A stretch of 64,000 bases of DNA from Polaribacter sp. Z022 (GTDB lineage Bacteria; Bacteroidota; Bacteroidia; Flavobacteriales; Flavobacteriaceae): contig NZ_JALCZO010000003.1 of the NCBI RefSeq assembly GCF_023555495.1, forward strand, positions 62,001-126,000. The letters are read 5' to 3'. The stretch's first letter is position 1. Every line of letters starts with the position of its first letter. The notes under the pieces are model-generated. The model saw only the letters and a list, made by a program, of their open reading frames with translations. It did not search any database and had not been told where the DNA came from. Made by a program: the position numbers and the translations under genes. Below are positions 59,022-64,000 of the stretch, one piece after another.

Positions 59022-60161
59022 ATGAAAACACAAACAAATTTTTTATCAAAAACTGCTGATGACAAGACCATAGTTTGGTTTGAGAACAGTAATGAATATA
59101 TAATTTTAGAAAATACAACTGCAGATATTTTAAAAAGATTAAGCAAAGGTATTTCTGTAAATGAAATTGCAGAAGCTTTATCTAAAAAACTTTCTGTACC
59201 AAAAGAAAAAGCAATTGATTTTATTTTAGACTTAGAAAAAAGAGTTTACGAACCTAAAAACAATAAACTAGAAGAAATTATAAATGATTATAGAGATATA
59301 GAAATTCCTAAAGTATTTGAATTCACTAAATATTATAAAATTAATAACCTTATTTTTAAAGTATCCTTTTTAAGTGAAAAAGAACTATCATTAGTACATC
59401 CAAAGTTTTCACATTTAGTAATTGATAACTCTGATAAATTTGATGTAGAATTTGATGTTTTTATTAATAATAAATTTATATTTCTTTTTGTTGACCAGAA
59501 AATTATTGGTGCTTGGAATAACAAAAACATTCATTATTTTCAAGGTAAATTTTCGATGTTACTAATTCAAAAAATTCATCAAAAAGAAGAAGATGAATGG
59601 ATGGGAGTATTTCACGCTTCAGCAGTAAGTAATGAAAAAAAATCAATCCTTTTTTTAGGTGACTCTGGAAATGGAAAAAGTACTTCTTTAGCTCTATTAC
59701 AAGCTAATGGTTTTACTTGTTTAGCAGATGATTTTGTACCAATGGATGTTGAAAAAAGAGAAGTATATAGTTTTCCTTCTGCAATTTCTATAAAGAAAAA
59801 TAGTTTAGAGACCTTATTACCCATTTATCCTGAATTAGAAACATCTGCAGAATATAATTTTAAAAGGTTAAATAAAATTGTACGTTATCTAAAACCAAAC
59901 AATAAAAATTATTTTAGTCATTTACCTTGTAATGAACTTGTATTCATTAAATATGAAAAAAATTCAGACTTAATTTGCACAAAAATATCTAAAGTAGACG
60001 CATTTCAGCAATTGGTTCCAGATTCTTGGTTATCTCCAAAAAAAGAAAATGCACAAATATTTTTAGATTGGTTTGATTCTTTAACTTGTTACCAATTAAC
60101 ATATTCTAATAACAAAGAAATGATACAAACAGTTTCTAAAATATTTAATAATGAATTATAA
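59022..60161 (+). CDS. PqqD-like domain fused to an HPr-kinase-like ATPase
   Basis: 379 residues. Residues 1-75 form a PqqD-like peptide-binding domain (KTIVWFENSNEYIILENTTADILKRLSKGISVNEIAEAL). Residues about 150-375 are related to HPr kinase/phosphorylase, with FHASAV (197-202), the Walker A GDSGNGKST (213-221), ADDFVPM (235-241) and FPSAISIKK. HPr kinase proper regulates the PTS; this type with a PqqD domain occurs in peptide-modification clusters, where it phosphorylates a serine. The box TACATTTA just upstream is a near-match to the -7 consensus. The gene overlaps the nucleotidyltransferase by 11 bp. Confidence 0.82.
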   Translation: MKTQTNFLSKTADDKTIVWFENSNEYIILENTTADILKRLSKGISVNEIAEALSKKLSVPKEKAIDFILDLEKRVYEPKNNKLEEIINDYRDIEIPKVFEFTKYYKINNLIFKVSFLSEKELSLVHPKFSHLVIDNSDKFDVEFDVFINNKFIFLFVDQKIIGAWNNKNIHYFQGKFSMLLIQKIHQKEEDEWMGVFHASAVSNEKKSILFLGDSGNGKSTSLALLQANGFTCLADDFVPMDVEKREVYSFPSAISIKKNSLETLLPIYPELETSAEYNFKRLNKIVRYLKPNNKNYFSHLPCNELVFIKYEKNSDLICTKISKVDAFQQLVPDSWLSPKKENAQIFLDWFDSLTCYQLTYSNNKEMIQTVSKIFNNEL

Positions 60162-61197
60162 AGAAACTTTATTTTTTGTAGGAAAATGTTTAACCATAAA
60201 TCATGAAGAAAAAAACAAGGTTTTGGTTGAAGAAAAATTAAAATCTTTAGATGTAGATTGGGAATCTATTGTTAAAATTAGTACTGCTCACTTTGTTTTT
60301 CCTGCTTTATATTGTAATCTAAAAAAAGCTAATTTTCTTCATTATCTTCCTGAAGAACTTGTAAATTATATGATTCATATTACAGATTTAAATCGTGAAA
60401 GGAATCAGGAAATAATTGAGCAAGCTAAAGAAATTAACGACCTTTTACTTGCCAACAACATTACTCCTATTTTCTTAAAGGGCACAGGAAATCTATTAGA
60501 AGGATTATATGATGACATTGCAGAAAGAATGGTTGGTGATATAGATTTTCTTGTATCAGAAAATGACTTTTTAAAATCTGTAGAACTTTTAAAAAAAATA
60601 AATTATGAAAGGGTTTCTAAAGGTTTGGCTAGCCCAATTTTTCAAAAGCATTATCCTAGATTATTTAATAAAAATAAATTAGCTGCTGTAGAAGTTCATT
60701 TAAAAATAATTCGAGATAAATCTTCTTTATATTTTAGCTATGAAACATTAAATAAAAACTTTATCAAACAAAATAATTATACTTTCTTAAGTTTTAAGGA
60801 TCAAATTACATTAACTACTTTAGCTATTCAACATAACGATTATGGGTATTATTATAAAAGTTTAAGTTTTAGAAATAGTTATGATCTTTTTTTATTGTCG
60901 TTAAAAGAAAACAATTTAAAATGCCTAAATAACAAGAATTTTTATAAATTATTAAATTCATATTTCTTAGTTTCAAATATTTTTTTTAATAGTAATATTA
61001 TAAAATTTAAAAAAACTAATAGTTCAAAACTATATTATAAAATTTTGGAATTAAAATTAAAAAATTCCTTTTTTAATAAATTACATACAAATATTTGGAA
61101 ATTATTATTATTTATTCGTAGAAATTATCTTGGTACAATTAGGTTTATTATGAAAAGAAAATTTAGAAAATATTACCTTAAACGAATATTTTCTTAA
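60151..61197 (+). CDS. Nucleotidyltransferase family protein (NTP_transf_5-like)
   Basis: 348 residues. The signature is PIFLKGTGNLLEG followed by VGDIDFLV, with Lys110 and metal-binding Asp130 and Asp132, as in the PF14907-type nucleotidyltransferases found beside asparagine-synthase, PqqD and HPr-kinase genes. The N-terminal half is helical (about 1-100), and the C-terminal part is basic (KLHTNIWKLLLFIRRNYLGT). The usual role is unknown, but enzymes of this type tailor some ribosomal peptides. It overlaps the kinase gene by 11 bp, so the two are translated together, and converges with mpl over 20 bp. Confidence 0.8.
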   Translation: MNYKETLFFVGKCLTINHEEKNKVLVEEKLKSLDVDWESIVKISTAHFVFPALYCNLKKANFLHYLPEELVNYMIHITDLNRERNQEIIEQAKEINDLLLANNITPIFLKGTGNLLEGLYDDIAERMVGDIDFLVSENDFLKSVELLKKINYERVSKGLASPIFQKHYPRLFNKNKLAAVEVHLKIIRDKSSLYFSYETLNKNFIKQNNYTFLSFKDQITLTTLAIQHNDYGYYYKSLSFRNSYDLFLLSLKENNLKCLNNKNFYKLLNSYFLVSNIFFNSNIIKFKKTNSSKLYYKILELKLKNSFFNKLHTNIWKLLLFIRRNYLGTIRFIMKRKFRKYYLKRIFS

Positions 61198-62533
61198 CCT
61201 CCTCAAAATCTAATCCTCCATAATTACCAGAACTCATTAAAACAACTGCTTTGTTATTTAAATCCTGAGTAAAAAGAAAATCTTTAAATTCTTTTGGATT
61301 TGTATAAATAATCAAATCATCTCGCTCAAATGCATTTGCTATCTGTTGTTCTGTAACCTCTTCTAATTGCTTAATTTTTACTGCATGAGGAGAATAAAAA
61401 ACAACAGCTTTATCTGCTGCATTTAAAGCTCCTTTATATTCCGCTAAAAACTCTGCATTTAAACTAGAATACGTATGCAGTTCTAAACATGCCAAAACAG
61501 TTCTTTCTGAATATTGTTCTTTAATTGCCTTTGTTGTAGCTTCAACCTTACTAGGAGAATGTGCAAAATCTTTAAAAATTACTGTAGAATCATTTTCAGC
61601 AATTTTTTCTAAACGTTTACTTGCTCCTGCAAAACTTGCAATTGCTTCATAAAAATCGTCTTCATCAATTCCCATGTGTTGACAAATCCATTTTGCACCT
61701 GCTAAATTTTGTAAATTGTGTTTTCCAAAAACTTCTAAAGGCAGATCTCCTTCTTCTGTTTCTAAAAAAGTAATTCCATTTTCAATAAAATATTTTGGAG
61801 TTGAATATGGGTATTTTTTTATATGGTTTTCTGAAGATTCTACAACATCTTTAACAATTGTATCTTCTTCATTATAAACCATCATTCCTCCATTAGTTAA
61901 AGAATCTGTAAAGATTTTAAATTGCTCTACATAACCATCAAAAGTTGGAAAAACATTAATATGATCCCAAGCAATACCACTTAATAAAGCAATATTTGGT
62001 TTGTATAAATGAAATTTAGGACGCATATCTATTGGCGAACTCAAATACTCATCACCCTCTAAAACAATAAAATCATTTTCTTCTGTTAAATGAACCATCG
62101 TTTCAAAACCTTCTAATTGTGCTCCTACCATATAATCTACTTCTTTTTCATGGTATTTTAACACATGTAAAATCATAGAAGTTATAGTAGTTTTTCCATG
62201 AGAACCTCCAATAACTACTCTTGTTTTATCTTTAGATTGCTCATATAAAAATTCGGGATAAGAATAAATTTTTAATCCTAATTCTTGTGCTTTTAACAAT
62301 TCTGGATTGTCTTTTTTAGCATGCATTCCTAAAATAATTACATCTAAATTAGAAGATATTTTTTCTGGAAACCACCCAAATTCTACAGGTAATAACCCAT
62401 ACTTTTCTAAACGAGATTTAGAAGGATCATGAATTGTATCATCACTTCCAGAAATTTGGTATCCTTTTTGGTGTAAAGCAATTGCTAAGTTGTGCATTGC
62501 ACTTCCACCAATAGCAATAAAATGAATTTTCAT
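61178..62533 (-). CDS. mpl: UDP-N-acetylmuramate:L-alanyl-gamma-D-glutamyl-meso-DAP ligase
   Basis: 451 residues, Mur ligase fold. The Mpl-type N-terminus FIAIGGSAMHNLAIALHQKGYQISGSDD is followed by the ATP loop GGSHGKTTITSMILHVL, GAQLEGFE, and the aspartate/histidine motifs WDHINVFPTFDGYVEQF and HSPSKVEAT. Mpl attaches recovered tripeptide from cell-wall turnover to UDP-MurNAc, recycling murein. The start at 62533 is well conserved. It is convergent with the nucleotidyltransferase gene; function is separate from the cassette. Confidence 0.92.
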   Translation of the reverse strand: MKIHFIAIGGSAMHNLAIALHQKGYQISGSDDTIHDPSKSRLEKYGLLPVEFGWFPEKISSNLDVIILGMHAKKDNPELLKAQELGLKIYSYPEFLYEQSKDKTRVVIGGSHGKTTITSMILHVLKYHEKEVDYMVGAQLEGFETMVHLTEENDFIVLEGDEYLSSPIDMRPKFHLYKPNIALLSGIAWDHINVFPTFDGYVEQFKIFTDSLTNGGMMVYNEEDTIVKDVVESSENHIKKYPYSTPKYFIENGITFLETEEGDLPLEVFGKHNLQNLAGAKWICQHMGIDEDDFYEAIASFAGASKRLEKIAENDSTVIFKDFAHSPSKVEATTKAIKEQYSERTVLACLELHTYSSLNAEFLAEYKGALNAADKAVVFYSPHAVKIKQLEEVTEQQIANAFERDDLIIYTNPKEFKDFLFTQDLNNKAVVLMSSGNYGGLDFEEVKKIFV

Positions 62534-62692
62534 TTAACAAAATTTTAAAAAGTAAAAATACAAAAGCTTTGTACAATATAAAGTATCTTTAGAACGAAAC
62601 TCAATTAAAAAATAGTTTTATGCAGTGTAACAACTCATTAACTTTTTTAAGATTGATATACATGTGCTTTAAAAGCATAAAATTTATTGATT
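62534..62692. other. Divergent intergenic region between mpl and the macroglobulin gene
   Basis: 159 bp, AT-rich. A weak -7-like box (TACATGTG, one mismatch) lies about 30 bp before the macroglobulin ATG, and a short inverted repeat TGCTTT/AAAGCA follows it. I see no RNA gene or further coding frame. Confidence 0.4.
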
Positions 62693-64000
62693 ATGAAAAA
62701 AATTACAACAACTTTATTAATGATTATAGCATTCTCTTCTTTATCTAAAGCTCAAAACACCTTTAAAGGCCTTTGGTTAGAAGTTGAAAAACTAGAAGTT
62801 GAAAACTTACCTAAATCTGCTTTAACAATTGTAGATAATATTTATTTAAAAGCAGAGAAAGCAAAAAACACTCCACAAATTATTAAAGCACTTTTTTATA
62901 AAAGTAAATTTTCTATCATTTTAGAAGAAGATGCACAATTAAAAATTATAAATAATTTTAAAAAGCACATTTCTACAAGTAAATTTCCTACTAAAAATGT
63001 TTTAGAAAACGTTTTAGCCAATTTATATTGGCAATATTTTACTCAAAATAGATATAAATTTTACAAAAGAACTAAAACCAATAAAAAAATAAATAATAAC
63101 GATTTTAGAACTTGGGATTTAGATACTTTGTTTGAAGAAATTCATTGTCATTTTAATAACTCTTTACAGAATTCAGAATTACTACAAAAAACAAGTATTC
63201 ATGATTTTTCTGACATATTAAATATTCAAAAAGACACAAAAAAATACAGACCCACTTTATACGATTTCTTAGCAAACAATGCTTTAGAGTTTTATAAATC
63301 CTCAGAAACATCAATTACAAGACCTTCTTACAGATTTAAAATTGATAATCCTTCTTTTTTAAGTGATTACAAATCTTTTTCTAAGCTAAATCTTGTAACA
63401 AAAGATAAACTGTCTTTACAATTCCATGCTTTAAAAATCTATCAAAAATTAATTCAATTTCATTTAAAAGAAAATAACTTAAATGCTTTGGTTGATATTG
63501 ATATTCACAGATTAAAATTTGTACATCAAAATGCAACTTTTAATAATAAAGAAACTGTATTTCTAGCAACCTTAAACTCATCAAAAAACAAATTTGATAA
63601 AAATGAAGTTAGCGGAATTTATGCTTTTGAAATCGCTAAAATTCACAGAAACAAAACAGAAAACAAACTTGCAATTTCTATCTGTGATAAAATAATTAAA
63701 CAATTCCCCAAAAGTATAGGTGCAAAAAACTGTACAATTCTTAAGAATCAAATTGAAGAAAAATCGCTTTCTATTACTGCAGAAAAACACATTCCTATTA
63801 ACACAAATTCTTTGTTATTAGTAAATTATAAAAACATTAATAAACTTTATTTCAGTGCTTACAAAGTAACTTCTAAACAAATAAAAGCTCTTAACAAACT
63901 TTATAAGCAAGAAGAAAAAATCAAAATGATTTCTTCTCTAAATAAAACGCATAATTGGAAATCAACGTTAAGAAATGAAAAAGACTATTTACAACACACA
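62693..64000 (+). CDS. Alpha-2-macroglobulin-like protein, 3' end missing
   Basis: 436 residues visible, running off the right edge in frame. It starts with a signal peptide (MKKITTTLLMIIAFSSLSKA, then Q) and a helical N-terminal region (TFKGLWLEVEKLEVENLPKSALTIVDNIYLKAEKAKN, FNNSLQNSELLQKTSIHDFSDIL), followed by CDKIIKQFPKSIGAKNC. This N-terminus is characteristic of the large Bacteroidota alpha-2-macroglobulin family proteins (about 1,900-2,000 residues in full). The MG and thioester-type domains would lie beyond the window. Such proteins may trap proteases in the periplasm. The identification rests on the N-terminal region only. Confidence 0.75.
   Translation, partial: MKKITTTLLMIIAFSSLSKAQNTFKGLWLEVEKLEVENLPKSALTIVDNIYLKAEKAKNTPQIIKALFYKSKFSIILEEDAQLKIINNFKKHISTSKFPTKNVLENVLANLYWQYFTQNRYKFYKRTKTNKKINNNDFRTWDLDTLFEEIHCHFNNSLQNSELLQKTSIHDFSDILNIQKDTKKYRPTLYDFLANNALEFYKSSETSITRPSYRFKIDNPSFLSDYKSFSKLNLVTKDKLSLQFHALKIYQKLIQFHLKENNLNALVDIDIHRLKFVHQNATFNNKETVFLATLNSSKNKFDKNEVSGIYAFEIAKIHRNKTENKLAISICDKIIKQFPKSIGAKNCTILKNQIEEKSLSITAEKHIPINTNSLLLVNYKNINKLYFSAYKVTSKQIKALNKLYKQEEKIKMISSLNKTHNWKSTLRNEKDYLQHT

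Overview
The window is AT-rich with tight gene packing. It has the hallmarks of Bacteroidota, most likely a marine Flavobacteriaceae (Polaribacter/Tenacibaculum-like, inferred from gene content and not from a search). Two SusC/SusD pairs, DUF2490, DUF4369 and DUF5723 proteins, Sec signals ending in AQ or SQ, and several promoters of the Bacteroidota form TAnnTTTG support this. I saw no tRNA, rRNA, CRISPR array, insertion sequence or phage gene.

Layout. 1-5.1 kb: the 3' part of a sortilin/BNR-repeat exported protein, a DUF2490 beta-barrel, a DUF819 membrane protein and a DUF4369 lipoprotein. 5.1-10.2 kb (minus strand): an arginine-deiminase-fold enzyme, citrate synthase, enolase and carbamoyl-phosphate synthase small subunit. 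10.2-27.7 kb (minus strand): the translation supercluster, with rpsL-rpsG-fusA-rpsJ as one unit, then a terminator/promoter junction, then rplC through rplQ including secY, infA, rpmJ and rpoA. The 38-residue rpmJ lies between infA and rpsM. 27.7-39.1 kb (plus strand): an Omp85-like outer-membrane protein and two tandem SusC/SusD uptake systems whose promoters and leaders have identical geometry. 39-45.3 kb: rlmB, a rhomboid protease, rarA, a three-gene exported-protein operon and a YjjG-type phosphatase.

45.3-51.8 kb is a surface-polysaccharide locus: a GT4 glycosyltransferase, an asparagine-synthase-like amidotransferase, a flippase, a FemAB/GNAT-type transferase and a polysaccharide deacetylase. 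Then come radC, an eight-heme cytochrome lipoprotein with TPRs whose frame is broken by one extra T, and the TrkA-TrkH potassium uptake pair. At 58.8-61.2 kb is a small modification cassette: a short transcript with its own promoter and terminator that may encode a tiny peptide, a PqqD-like/HPr-kinase-like fusion, and a nucleotidyltransferase. The window ends with mpl (murein peptide recycling) and the start of a large alpha-2-macroglobulin-like protein.

The best candidates for undescribed biology are the 58.8-61.2 kb peptide-kinase-nucleotidyltransferase cassette, the frame break in the cytochrome (ideal geometry for +1 slippage, but also compatible with an indel), and the rpsJ/rplC junction, where the loop of a terminator appears to supply the -33 box of the next promoter, ahead of a leader of about 230 nt.
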